Assembly (NCBI RefSeq): GCF_001687105.1
Contig: NZ_CP014597.1
Span: 251,807-315,806 of the forward strand
Direction: 5' to 3'
Source of the DNA: Salipiger sp. CCB-MM3
Lineage (GTDB): Bacteria; Pseudomonadota; Alphaproteobacteria; Rhodobacterales; Rhodobacteraceae
Length of the DNA stretch: 64,000 bases
The notes beneath the pieces were generated by a model that saw only the letters and a program-made list of their open reading frames with translations, was not told the origin of the DNA and searched no databases. Position numbers and translations under genes: made by a program. Shown here piece after piece: positions 18,034-27,030 of the stretch. Each line of letters begins with the position of its first letter. Position 1 is the first letter of the stretch.

Positions 18034-19277
18034 TCACATGGTCATACTGGCGGGCTCGAACTCGTCGTCGTGCTTTCTGGTGGCGCCATAGATCGGGTCG
18101 ATTGAGGCTACCACGTTCTGAAGAACCGGATGCCCGACAAAGTCGTCAATGCCGCGGACTGTCTTGGTGACACCCTTATGAACCAGACGACCGACAGCCA
18201 TCATGGCGTTGGTGACATTGCCATCCTCTCTCCATTTATAGGCACAGACGGATTCCACCTCGTCGAACTGAACTCTCTCCCCATTCGCTTCCATGTACTG
18301 GCCAATTTGTTCTTCATTGAGCGAAATCGTCTTGGTCGATACAGCCTGTTCAAACCAGCGCAAAGCGTCCTGCATTTCTGCTGATGGACGGGTGTCGTTC
18401 ACTGCGTAGAACTGACCTCGTGTGAGAGGCTTGCTGAAGTCTTGGATCTTGTGAAACTGGACGGTGGCCAAGCGCTGAAAGCTCTCTTCAACGACGCCAG
18501 TAACTGGGTCCGTCTTCTGAATGCGCCGGCGAAGGCTCGCGATGTGCGAAAGGAGCTCTTGCATTGGTGAGTGTAGCCACCGACACAGTGGGACAGACCT
18601 TGTGTGCCGTCGGCATTGCGACCAGGATTTCCTTCCGCCTGGAGTTCTTCGGTGCAGTCCAGGCTTTCGAAGTAGATCCCGTTGGGCGCGACTGGATTTC
18701 CTGGGAAGAGCCTCGGCCAATGCCCTTCCTTGAGGGTGCCCAACGTGTTCATCTGGATGCCGTCGCCGATGGTCTGAGACGAGATCCGCGCGAAGTCGTT
18801 AAGGAAGTACCTGGTGTTTTCGAAGATGTTTGGAGCGGTCTTCCCGGCGCCCGGGTTTTCGGGGTCCGGAAGAAACAATAGTCGGATCGCAGCTTCCCAG
18901 CCAGAGTTGAACTGGTTCCCAGCGATGCAGAAGTCATCGATGTTGCCGATCTCAAGCGCCCGCGTGGCAGCGGCCGGGATGACGACATGGTTCCGCACGA
19001 AATCCACCATCTCCATGGTCTGGTCAACGGCAGTCTGCAGTCCGAACTCCGACATGTCTGGCTTGTGCAGTCGAAGCATCCAGGCCTGAATATCGGCGCG
19101 CATTTCGGGGTCTGGGATCTCGAACTGTGACAGCTGACGGTTCACCGCCGAACGATGGTCCCGGCCTACTTTCTTGGCGGCGGCCTTCTCAAGCTCTTTC
19201 CAGTCAACCTTCTCACGCAGCTCCGTCTCGGGTTTAGGTTCTAGTCCCTGTGGCGGGCGGGTGTCGAGAAAGGCCAT
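18034..19277 (-). pseudogene. PcfJ-like protein with an internal frameshift
   Basis: The first frame (19277 to about 18545) ends in the PcfJ-type core LSHCVGGYTHQC. The second frame resumes with LLSHIASLRRRIQKTDPVTG and FHKIQDFSKPLTRGQFYAVN. In PcfJ proteins the HCVGSY box is followed by exactly such a region (substrate-like strands, then Q..g..N). A one-base shift within TGCAAGAGCTCCTTTCGC (about 18540-18557) explains the break. Together they make about 414 residues. PcfJ homologues occur on conjugative plasmids and phages; their function is not established. Confidence 0.6.
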
Positions 19278-19531
19278 GGCGCAGCGACGGTGAAACTCCT
19301 GCCATCGCCCTTTGCTCCCCTTGTAAAGAACGTCGAGCGGACGATCCGTGATCTCACCGAGAGTGTCCGGCGTCAGCGCCCATGGGACATCTGAATTGGA
19401 GACCGGCTAAGTGCATGACTTCAGATGAGATCGCTGAACTGATGCTTTTCGGTCTATGACTGTAGGCCATTTGTGCGCGGCCCGAGCATGACGGCTTGCA
19501 CGTCAGAACCTTAACAACGTATGTCAAAGAC

Positions 19532-20368
19532 ATGCTCATAGTTAGAACTACTCCCGACTACCAGTTTGGCCCCATCGTTCGAATGTGTCGAACTGAGCCT
19601 GATTTATTTTGGGGCGTCGATGGCGCCGATGAGGGGTGGGTCGTGTACGGAGATCGGCGCATCCAGCTCTACGACGCCGAGCTTGCTCTGAAGGGGTCGC
19701 CGGACCGAGAAAGTATCTATGTCGAGTTGCTGAAGCATGCGCCAAGCTTCCCGAATTTTCCGGACATGGGATGCGCGGCGAAGAGCTTTAAGGTAAACTA
19801 CGACTTCAGCTCTCCGCATGCCGATGAGATCGTATGGGACATGATTTCAGGCACTCCTTCGCGGCTGGTTGGGATGCATGTCGATGAGCACGACAATTAT
19901 TATCGGCTTAGACGGCAAGATGGCTCTGACATTTTTGCGTCGATGACATTCAAGCTTGCGTTGCTGAGAGGCGAGTGCCCTGCAGAAGAGTATGCAGCCG
20001 TTGATCATGAGCTTACTGAAGGAGGAGCAGGTCCAGTAGGCGAGTTCCTCGTTACTCGAGAGATAGATTCAGTCCTCGAGTATGTGGAGCCCTACCGGAC
20101 GAGTGTGATTATCCGGTTCTTCACCAAGGATGATTACCTGATTTTCGGCCCGTTCGAGGAAGAAGCGGACTACGATGCTTTCAATGAAAGGCTCTCGGCC
20201 TTCGGCGACTTCAGTCGACAAAATAGATGGCTAGAGAAGATCAAAGACCACCCGCGATTCTGTGGTCATGAATTACCGGAGGGCATTGCCGTACGGCACA
20301 CCGAGAACATTGACGGCGAAGGCTTCATCGAAACTCTTTTTGTGAATATCGAGGACCTGGAAAGCTAA
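19532..20368 (+). CDS. Unknown acidic protein
   Basis: About 278 residues if started at MLIVRTTPDYQFGP (19532); an upstream ATG at 19496 has no better ribosome site. Soluble, with no recognised domain. Segments such as LVGMHVDEHDNYYRLRRQDG and EYVEPYRTSVIIRFFTKDD suggest a beta-rich fold. It ends 26 bases before the left end of an IS3-family element, and its sequence up to the stop looks intact. Confidence 0.5.
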   Translation: MLIVRTTPDYQFGPIVRMCRTEPDLFWGVDGADEGWVVYGDRRIQLYDAELALKGSPDRESIYVELLKHAPSFPNFPDMGCAAKSFKVNYDFSSPHADEIVWDMISGTPSRLVGMHVDEHDNYYRLRRQDGSDIFASMTFKLALLRGECPAEEYAAVDHELTEGGAGPVGEFLVTREIDSVLEYVEPYRTSVIIRFFTKDDYLIFGPFEEEADYDAFNERLSAFGDFSRQNRWLEKIKDHPRFCGHELPEGIAVRHTENIDGEGFIETLFVNIEDLES

Positions 20369-20474
20369 GCGCATCAAGCGCGCTTGTTGCTTCTGATGTG
20401 ATCCCCTAAAACGTCCCCGTTCCTGCTTAGAGTTTTCCGGACGGATTCCTTGGCTGGGAGAGGAGCGGAAACGC

Positions 20475-20771
20475 ATGAAGGCATCGAAGTTCACGGACGC
20501 GCAGAAGGCGTTCATCATCAAGCAGGCAGAGGATGGCACGCCTGTCGTGGAGGTCTGCCGCAAGGCGGGGATCAGCACGGCGACCTTTTTCAATTGGAAG
20601 AAGAAGTACGCGGGATTGATGCCGTCCGAGATGAAGCGGCTGCGGGAGCTCGAGCAGGAGAACACGCGGTTGAAGAAGATCGTCGCCGATCTCGCGCTGG
20701 ACAAGGAGATGTTGCAGGACGTCATCAAGCGAAATGTATGGTTCGCCCCGCCTGTGCAAGGTTCTTCCTGA
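20475..20771 (+). pseudogene. IS3-family OrfA, 3' end replaced by the inserted IS
   Basis: 98 residues. The helix-turn-helix is FTDAQKAFIIKQAEDGTPVVEVCRKAGISTATFFNWKKKY, followed by the leucine-zipper region RLRELEQENTRLKKIVADLALDKEML. The native reading DVIKR is interrupted at about 20735. The remaining residues (NVWFAPPVQGSS) come from the inserted IS end. The native continuation (KALRPARKRTLVDEMRADW) is found after the insertion at about 22091. Confidence 0.85.
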
Positions 20772-20975
20772 TGACGTTCAGGATTGCATAAATGTATCCG
20801 GCCTCTCGCGAGTGGGCTGGTTTTCCAGCCAGGCCATGATGAGATCCGCACGCGCCGTTCCCAATTAGCTTGTTCGGGCACGGAGCCCGCTTTCGGAACG
20901 GGTTTACAGCGCGTCGATCGTCCTTTTCGTCATCATTTCGAGCCTCGCATTCTGATCCGGGTTTTCCGGATAGGT
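20735..20975 (-). ncRNA. Predicted bridge RNA region of the IS1111-type element
   Basis: The stretch between the transposase stop and the element end has no reading frame with protein character and contains local inverted repeats, for example CCCGCTTTCGGAACGGG near 20886. Its position matches the right-end bridge RNA of IS1111-subgroup elements. No fold was computed, so this is inference from family architecture. Confidence 0.4.
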
Positions 20976-22028
20976 TTAGACGCAGCCCCCTTCGGGAGCG
21001 CGCCGTTCGTATGTGGCCCCAGGTTCGCTGAGCACCACCCAAATCACCCTCGCCAACTTAGCCGCCAGTGCGACAGTCACCTTATTCACGTGCATCCTGG
21101 TTCGGAGTTCGTCCACCCACAGGCCAAGCCGGTCCTTGGCGCGATCGAGATGCATCAAGACTGACCGGGCGCCGTGGATTAGAAGCGTTCGTACGTAGCT
21201 GCTCCCGCGCTTCGCTATGCCGAGCAGCGTCTGTTTGCCGCCAGTAGAATGTTGCCTCGGCACAAGTCCTAGCCAGGCAGCAACATCACGTGCTTTCTTG
21301 AAACGCGTAGGGTCACCAATGGATGCTAGGATTGCCGTCGCCCCGAGAGGGCCGACACCAGGAATGGTCATAAGCCGACGCGCAGTTTCGTCGCTGTCTG
21401 CGATGTTCTTAATCTCGGTCGAGACGCTGAGGATCCGTTCTTCAAGACGGAGAAGGTCCTCCTGCAGCTCGCGCAAGACAACCCGTGCTCGATCAGTCAA
21501 ATCGTTCTCAAGATTATCGATCGCGCGGACGATATCGAGCTTGAACACCCCGGCGCCTTGGCGAAGCGCGACGCCGTGTTCCAAGCAATACGACCGCATC
21601 TGACATATGAGATTGGTCCGTGCTTTCACCAGCCGGCTGCGAACACGATGCAGCATCTGCAAATCGACCTGATGCGCCTCCTTTATCCCGACGAACCGCA
21701 TCGTCGGTCTGGTCGCAGCTTCCGCGATCGCCTCGGCATCGATAATGTCGTTCTTGTGCGACTTCACGTAGGGCTTGACGAACTGAGCCGGGATGATGCG
21801 GACATCATGGCCGAGCTCCCGAAGCTTCCTGGCAAGCCACTGCGAACCCGGACAGGCTTCCATGCCGACGAGGGTCGGGTCTGCCTCCGCGAAGAACTGA
21901 AGAACTGTGTCGCGTCGTAGCTTTGCTTTTTGGATAGGTGCGCCAAAGGCGTCGAGGCCCACGACGTGAAAGAGCGTCTTGCCGATGTCGACGCCGAAGA
22001 CGGCGCAAGTCTTGGGGTTAAGTTGCAT
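20976..22028 (-). CDS. IS110-family transposase (DEDD recombinase)
   Basis: 350 residues from MQLNPKTC, start chosen because GGGAGGTAAGAAG precedes it. N-terminal RuvC-like DEDD domain: FGVDIGKTLFHV (Asp), GMEACPGSQW (Glu), and KNDIIDAEAIAEAATRP with two Asp. The C-terminal Tnp_20 domain carries the nucleophile region (MTIPGVGPLGATAIL, then GIAKRGSSYVRTLLIHGAR with the expected Ser). It appears intact, so this element may still be mobile. Confidence 0.92.
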   Translation of the reverse strand: MQLNPKTCAVFGVDIGKTLFHVVGLDAFGAPIQKAKLRRDTVLQFFAEADPTLVGMEACPGSQWLARKLRELGHDVRIIPAQFVKPYVKSHKNDIIDAEAIAEAATRPTMRFVGIKEAHQVDLQMLHRVRSRLVKARTNLICQMRSYCLEHGVALRQGAGVFKLDIVRAIDNLENDLTDRARVVLRELQEDLLRLEERILSVSTEIKNIADSDETARRLMTIPGVGPLGATAILASIGDPTRFKKARDVAAWLGLVPRQHSTGGKQTLLGIAKRGSSYVRTLLIHGARSVLMHLDRAKDRLGLWVDELRTRMHVNKVTVALAAKLARVIWVVLSEPGATYERRAPEGGCV

Positions 22029-22151
22029 CTTCTTACCTCCCGAGTTGATATCCAACGATTGTCGCCCGGGGCGGCGGGGCGAACCATCCCATTAGCTTTG
22101 AGGCCTGCCCGGAAGAGGACGCTGGTCGACGAGATGCGGGCGGATTGGTAG

Positions 22152-22862
22152 GTGTCGATCCGCCGCGCCTGCGAGGTGATCCGGTTCGATCCAAGGACCT
22201 ATCGCTACAAGTCTCGGCGACCTGGGCAGGCCGCTTTGGAACAGCGGATCCGAGAGATTTGCCAGACCCGTGTCCGCTTCGGTTACAGGCGGGTGCATGT
22301 GCTGTTGCGCCGCGAGGGCTGGGAGATCAACGCGAAAAAGACCTATCGCATTTACAAGGAGTTGGGCATGCAATTGCGGAACAAGACGCCGAAGCGGCGG
22401 GTAAAGGCCAAGCTCCGCGACGACCGGAAGGAGGCCGTCGGGCCCAACGATATCTGGGCGATGGACTTCGTCCACGATCAGCTCGCGACGGGGCGCAAGC
22501 TTCGCGTGCTCACGGTGGTGGACACCTTCTCGCGCTACGTGCCGGTGCTCGATGCACGCTTCACCTATCGCGGCGAGGATGTGGTCGCGACACTGGAACG
22601 GGTGTGCAAACGCAGCGGCTATCCAACCACAATCCGCGTCGATCAGGGCAGCGAGTTCATCTCGAAGGACATGGACATATGGGCCTATGCCAAGGGCGTG
22701 ACGCTGGACTTCTCGCGTCCCGGAAAACCCACGGACAACGCCTTCATCGAGGCGTTCAACGGGCGCTTCCGGGCGGAATGCCTGAACAGCCACTGGTTCA
22801 TGAGCCTTGAAGATGCCGCCGAAAAGCTAGAGGCTTGGCGTAGAGACTACAACGAAGAATGA
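22152..22862 (+). pseudogene. IS3-family OrfB transposase, truncated by a nonsense mutation
   Basis: Retains the integrase catalytic residues: Asp in WAMDFVHDQL, Asp in RVDQGSEF and Glu in AFIEAFNGRF. The frame stops at RRDYNEE-TGA, and the next codons read PHGAIGKKVPADLIKSAHD, the normal family C-terminus. A single CGA-to-TGA change explains this. Without orfA it could not act in any case. Confidence 0.88.
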
Positions 22863-23169
22863 CCGCATGGGGCCATCGGCAAAAAGGTCCCGGCAGACCT
22901 GATCAAATCAGCTCACGACACCAGCCCGTGAGCCTGATGCAAGCGCGGAAACTCTAAGGACGGCCGAGGGCGCGTCGGGTAGCACATCAACCCTGAACAG
23001 AGCGAACTCGTAAACCCGGACTCTATGGGGAGCAGGTCACCAGTGATGTCGAACTTGGTTTTGCTTGCGAAGTGTCGATATCACGGTAAACTCTGACTTA
23101 CGTTCATTTTATGACTCGCCGTATATTTCTTGGCCTTTTGTGTTTTTTATTTAATGCAAAGGATTCATA

Positions 23170-24189
23170 ATGCTTTTTATCACTAACAGATTTCCCGAAC
23201 AAAGTATTCGCTCCAGAATGGGTCGAAAGTTCACCTTCGACCTGGATAACAACGCTCCGTCGAACTCCATGTTCTTCTGCGAAGCGGGCTCTATAAAGAC
23301 GCGGGGTGGCAAAAAGGAATACACTGAAAAAGTCGAACACATCGAAATCATGAGCGAAGGTCTCCTTGGACGCATTCGGGGACAGGATTATGATCAGGTT
23401 CTGATATACATCCACGGGTTCAACACACTTCCTCACGACGCTCTCACTAGAGCTCATGAACTGCAGGAGTTGTGCGACCAACAGGCAGGAAAAGTGCTTG
23501 TTCTCCCGGTCATCTGGCCTTGTGACAACGACTTTGGCATCGTTCAGGACTACTGGGACGATCAATGGTCCGCGTACTATAGTGGTGCATCCCTATCTCG
23601 TGTCATTTCAAGGTTTTTGGAGTGGCAACTCGAGATGGAGAAGAAGCTTTCGAAAAACTCTGAATTCCCCAGATGCTTGAAGAGACTGAATGTGCTCGCC
23701 CACTCGATGGGCGCTCGAGTATATCGCCAAACCCTTATCGATTGGCGCCGGAAAAACGTGTCGGCCGGGTTCCCAAGGCTTTTTCAGAACTCATTTCTCG
23801 TAGCTGCTGACGTGGTCAACGATACTTTGGACCCCGGGCACTCGGGCTCACTGATCTGCGAAGCGTCTCGAAACGTTGTGGTCTACTACGCGGTGGATGA
23901 CAAAGCGCTGAATGCCAGCGTTGCTGCCAACGTGAAGAATGGCAACGTCATGCGGCGCCTCGGGAGCACTGGACCACACATGGAACTTCGAAAAGGCGAG
24001 GGGAACGTCTATCAGGTCAACTGTGACAACGTGAATTCGCTCTATGGTGACGATAAGGGCCACAACTACTTCCTCTCCCATCCAGGAACCAAAGAGGCGG
24101 GGAAGGTCTTCCTACACATATTCCAGTGCATGATGCGCAAGAGCGTTTACCCCGCGGACCCAAGCCAGAGATCCTTCAAGATTGGCTGA
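23170..24189 (+). CDS. DUF900-type alpha/beta hydrolase
   Basis: 339 residues, no signal peptide. VLIYIHGFNTLPHDALTRA is the oxyanion/HGFN region. LNVLAHSMGARVYRQTL carries the Ser nucleophile elbow (HSMG), and GHNYFLSHPG holds a candidate catalytic His. VIWPCDNDFGIVQDYWDDQWSA fits the family. DUF900 proteins are predicted lipases or esterases of unknown substrate. The gene stands alone after the IS cluster with an AT-rich upstream region and ends at a shared bidirectional terminator. Confidence 0.72.
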   Translation: MLFITNRFPEQSIRSRMGRKFTFDLDNNAPSNSMFFCEAGSIKTRGGKKEYTEKVEHIEIMSEGLLGRIRGQDYDQVLIYIHGFNTLPHDALTRAHELQELCDQQAGKVLVLPVIWPCDNDFGIVQDYWDDQWSAYYSGASLSRVISRFLEWQLEMEKKLSKNSEFPRCLKRLNVLAHSMGARVYRQTLIDWRRKNVSAGFPRLFQNSFLVAADVVNDTLDPGHSGSLICEASRNVVVYYAVDDKALNASVAANVKNGNVMRRLGSTGPHMELRKGEGNVYQVNCDNVNSLYGDDKGHNYFLSHPGTKEAGKVFLHIFQCMMRKSVYPADPSQRSFKIG

Positions 24190-24227
24190 GGGTACTCATG
24201 ACTCGGTAGAGGTCATCAAAAACAAAA

Positions 24228-24250
24228 AGAGCCCCACTCGGGGCTCTTTA
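24228..24250. terminator. Bidirectional terminator between convergent genes
   Basis: AAAGAGCCCCACTCGGGGCTCTTT is an almost perfect hairpin with A-rich and T-rich flanks on opposite sides. It serves both the DUF900 gene and the membrane-protein gene. Confidence 0.85.
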
Positions 24251-24270
24251 CGAAGGCATAGCTGGGTGCC

Positions 24271-25314
24271 TTAGGCTGCAGACTTGGCCTCGTCGATCGC
24301 CTTGTGAGCAAGGTCACGCTCCCGCCGGGTAATGAGGCCGACCTTGAGAAGTTCGTTGGCATCTTTCTTGGCGGAGGCCCTAGGGGCGCTGTGCATGAAG
24401 TTCTCCGGCTTGGCCCGCGAGAGATCGTAGTCGGGGTCGACCTCAACGATTGCACGGCGGAAGGTGTCCATCGAGATCGCGCGGCACTCTGCCAAATCGA
24501 ACAAGTGGCCCTGCATGTAACCGATATCGCCCTTCTGCCGAAGCATACGGAGGTCATATCCAGCACGCTGGGCGCTCTCCTCGCTCTGCCCGTCGAGTTG
24601 GAGGCTCTTATATTCGTCATCAGGCAGGTCCGAGATCTGGGTTTCAATCACGGCGATCGCTGCATCACCTTCGGCATCCGAGATCAGTTGGCTCTCTCCT
24701 AGGATGGTCGCAAGGTAGAGGCTGTAAGGGGTAACCTCTTCTCTCTCGAGTGTCTTCATGTCGATAGCGTTCGGTGGAACTCGGGCGAATTCCAAAGGAA
24801 GCTTTACGATGGCCCGGTTGTAAGTGGACTGTTTGATCGCCCTGGCGCGAAGCAAGTGGTCGAGGGCGTGAGCTAGTTGCCACGTGTCGTTACCATCCAG
24901 AATGGGCTCATCATCTACGTGCGTGTCGTCATAGTCCGGGCCTGTCACGTTCGAAACGGAGTGGATTGCCGCTTGCTGCTGGGGGGCTTGACGATTCATG
25001 TAGCCGTTTTGGGCTGCAAATTTGAAATTGGCGAAGCCGCCAACTGCACCCAGAAGTACGGTTGCGGCAACGACAGTGTCTGTCCCCAAATTGTACTCGG
25101 TCGTAAGTGAGAACCCTACCCAGGCCCATGCCAGAGCGCCGACCACACTCATGATGCGGGGCATGAGTCCGATGATGAACCCGTAGATCAGGCACGCGGG
25201 GATCGAGCCGAATACAAACGATGCGAGGCCGCCAAGTCCAACGACATCGGACATGAATCCCCAACCGAGACCCATAGCGAAAAGGGCCTGAAAGCCCACC
25301 AATAAGTTACTCAT
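24271..25314 (-). CDS. Membrane protein with large cytoplasmic domain, unknown function
   Basis: 347 residues. Three to four hydrophobic helices fill residues 1-100 (LLVGFQALFAMGLGWGFM, ACLIYGFIIGLMPRIMSVVGALAWAWVGFSL, VVAATVLLGAVGGF). A hydrophilic helical region of about 220 residues follows, with repeated helical hairpins (WQLAHALDHLLRARAIKQSTYNRAI; ELLKVGLITRRERDLAHKAI). The two hairpin-like segments resemble each other loosely and may be short internal repeats. No family recognised. Confidence 0.55.
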   Translation of the reverse strand: MSNLLVGFQALFAMGLGWGFMSDVVGLGGLASFVFGSIPACLIYGFIIGLMPRIMSVVGALAWAWVGFSLTTEYNLGTDTVVAATVLLGAVGGFANFKFAAQNGYMNRQAPQQQAAIHSVSNVTGPDYDDTHVDDEPILDGNDTWQLAHALDHLLRARAIKQSTYNRAIVKLPLEFARVPPNAIDMKTLEREEVTPYSLYLATILGESQLISDAEGDAAIAVIETQISDLPDDEYKSLQLDGQSEESAQRAGYDLRMLRQKGDIGYMQGHLFDLAECRAISMDTFRRAIVEVDPDYDLSRAKPENFMHSAPRASAKKDANELLKVGLITRRERDLAHKAIDEAKSAA

Positions 25315-25522
25315 CTAAAGCCCTTCAACTTCTCAGACGTCGAGAAAGACGTCATAACGTTTGGCACTAAAGCAATGACATCATGTCCGAAATTCGGAGA
25401 AGGTGTGGCGAGACGCATTCATCTGCGGAATGATGACCTTCCGCCACACCTTTGGTCGTGGCTACGGGATGATCACGCGACGCTCGGTTACAACTGCGAA
25501 GTTTCCGTCCATCCGCATGAAT

Positions 25523-25840
25523 TCACGAATGCGACCTGCTCCTGGAATCTCCTGGCCGACACCGAATATGGATACGCCAGTTCTTGTCTTCGATGACCTT
25601 CATCTTCCACTTGTCCGGGATGATTGGGAGATCGTCTAGGCTCCATTTCTGGCAGAGCTCATCGTACTCTTTGGCCTCACGCAGCTCGTACATCTGACCG
25701 AATAGCCAGCAGACTTCATCGTCTCCGACCTTCCAGGCACCACCTGACTTGGTGGCCGTGGTCTTATTGATGTCTGCCAGCGCCTTTGCGATCGCTTCCG
25801 CCAGCGATGGCTTCTCCGCGATGTATAAATGATGGGCCAA
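25523..25840 (-). pseudogene. topB: N-terminal fragment of DNA topoisomerase III
   Basis: HLYIAEKPSLAEAIAKALAD is the start of the TOPRIM domain of TopB-type topoisomerases, with the catalytic Glu in AEKPS. GGAWKVGDDEVCWLFGQMYEL follows as in plasmid TopB proteins. After about 90 residues (EDKNWR) the frame diverges and stops, and the catalytic Tyr domain is absent. An adjacent frame (GVGQEIPGAGRIREFMRMDG) appears to belong to a different gene, so this is a fusion point of fragments. Confidence 0.7.
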
Positions 25841-25930
25841 AACACGTCCTTGGGATTACTCCCCGGAGACGTACTAAGAGATCCTGAAAGCGGGTTTTAC
25901 GCGCGGCGGAGGGCTGCTTCGGTCATCACC

Positions 25931-26854
25931 TCAGTTCTGCATCGTTGATTTCAGGATATCCGACATTAGGATCATGGGGTGAGACTTGGTACGCCCGGTT
26001 TCTTGAGCCACGACGAACTCTGTCTTTCTACGCAAATGCTCGCTTCCCGGAACTTCGACAAACGGTCGGCGGGTTCGGATGCCTTCTACATAGTGGCGCG
26101 GCATAAATCCCACGCATCGTCCAGTATTGATGTAGGTTGCGACAGCTTCGAGCCCGCTCGCCAATACGATCCAAGCTGCAGTAATCTTGCGAGAATCCGC
26201 GCTGGGCCCAGGTCCGGAAAAATTGCGGTGAACAACTCCGACACCGCGCGAGCGCAGTGTGTTCAGGTGTGGTGGATGTTGCCCCGGTTGGGGACAACAA
26301 TAAAGCGCGTAGTCCTCTTCAAAAAGACGCGTCGCCGTCATGTTCGGTTCTAGATTGGTCGCGCCGATCACTGCGAGATGGACTTTACGATCCGCGAGCG
26401 CTTGCGCGAGTTGATCGGGTGGAAGAATGGATAGTGACACACTCACCGCCGGGGCACGCTGAAAGAACACCTCAAGTGCATCAGAGATCTTGGCCGCCGG
26501 GTTTGTGAGCATGTTGTCCGCGACACCTAGACTGATTGCGCCGGTTAAGCGCTTTCGGGCGCCGTTGATTTCTGTGCGCACGTTTCCAAGGGCATCTTCT
26601 AGAGATGTGGCTGCTGAGTAGACCCTGCGGCCGTACTCTGTGAGACGGAAACCATTAGGCCCGCGCTCGCAAAGGGCGCCATCTAGACGCTCTTCAAGAG
26701 CTTTCAGCGAACGGCTGTAGGTCGACTTCTCCGCGCCATGGAGCTCGGCTGCAGCGGTAACGCCACCGGCATCCGCAACCCTACGGAAAATACGCATATT
26801 TTTGAGATCGGCTTCCGACAAGTTCCCGATCAAACGCGTCTGCCTTACGCCCAT
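25931..26854 (-). CDS. LysR-type transcriptional regulator of the ureohydrolase/ABC operon
   Basis: 307 residues from MGVRQTRLIG (26854); the longer frame to 27046 would overlap the divergent gene. N-terminal winged helix: LKNMRIFRRVADAGGVTAAAELHGAEKSTYSRSLKALEERL. The effector-binding domain follows (GAISLGVADNMLTNP, ILPPDQLAQALADRKVHLAVIG). Divergent orientation to the operon is the classic LysR arrangement, so it probably activates the operon in response to the transported compound. The gap between the two starts is about 175 bases and contains a palindrome. Confidence 0.88.
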   Translation of the reverse strand: MGVRQTRLIGNLSEADLKNMRIFRRVADAGGVTAAAELHGAEKSTYSRSLKALEERLDGALCERGPNGFRLTEYGRRVYSAATSLEDALGNVRTEINGARKRLTGAISLGVADNMLTNPAAKISDALEVFFQRAPAVSVSLSILPPDQLAQALADRKVHLAVIGATNLEPNMTATRLFEEDYALYCCPQPGQHPPHLNTLRSRGVGVVHRNFSGPGPSADSRKITAAWIVLASGLEAVATYINTGRCVGFMPRHYVEGIRTRRPFVEVPGSEHLRRKTEFVVAQETGRTKSHPMILMSDILKSTMQN

Positions 26855-26878
26855 TTTGTGCTCCAAGTTGTTCGTTTC

Positions 26879-26892
26879 GCAACCACGGTTGC
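26879..26892. promoter_or_regulatory. Candidate LysR operator
   Basis: GCAACCACGGTTGC is a 14-bp palindrome in the divergent promoter region, flanked by a weaker outer inverted repeat (CAAGTTG ... CAACTTCG). This is a fitting site for the adjacent LysR protein. Binding is inferred. Confidence 0.45.
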
Positions 26893-27030
26893 CAACTTCG
26901 CCCTTTTGGGAACCGCGGTGAACGCTCACCTTGGTGTCACGGCAAGAAGCCGACGGTATGAGCGCAAGGATGACTGATTGAGCGCCGCCGACACCCGACC
27001 ATGATGAATTCGAATGCAGGAGCCGATTGC

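Larger units (their letters stand above)
20735..22091 (-). mobile_element. IS110-family, IS1111-subgroup insertion sequence
   Basis: Inserted between GCGAAA and GCTTT of the IS3 orfA. 15-bp subterminal inverted repeats ATGGTTCGCCCCGCC lie at 20738-20752 and, inverted, at 22073-22087. They sit about 3 bases from one end and 4-7 bases from the other, as in the IS1111 subgroup. The long non-coding end (20735-20975, about 240 bases) is 3' of the transposase gene and the 5' side is only about 40-60 bases. In this subgroup the long 3' end is expected to encode the bridge RNA that selects target and donor. Confidence 0.82.
20395..22988 (+). mobile_element. IS3-family element, interrupted by an IS1111-type insertion and mutated
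   Basis: Contains orfA (helix-turn-helix) and orfB (DDE integrase) in the usual order. The outer ends share an imperfect inverted repeat: left GATGTGATCCCCTAAAAC ... CTTAGAGTTTTCCGG, right GGAAACTCTAAG ... GCACATC. The boundaries are estimates (plus or minus about 10 bases). The element is dead twice over: orfA is cut by the IS110-type element, and orfB has a TGA where family members have CGA just before PHGAIG. Confidence 0.7.

Noticed and set aside
22092..22793. 233-residue frame antisense to IS3 orfB
   Set aside because: OrfB carries the DDE residues; the antisense frame is a shadow.
26855..27030. Guanidine (ykkC) riboswitch ahead of the ureohydrolase operon
   Set aside because: None of the conserved riboswitch blocks is visible; the region fits a LysR operator instead.
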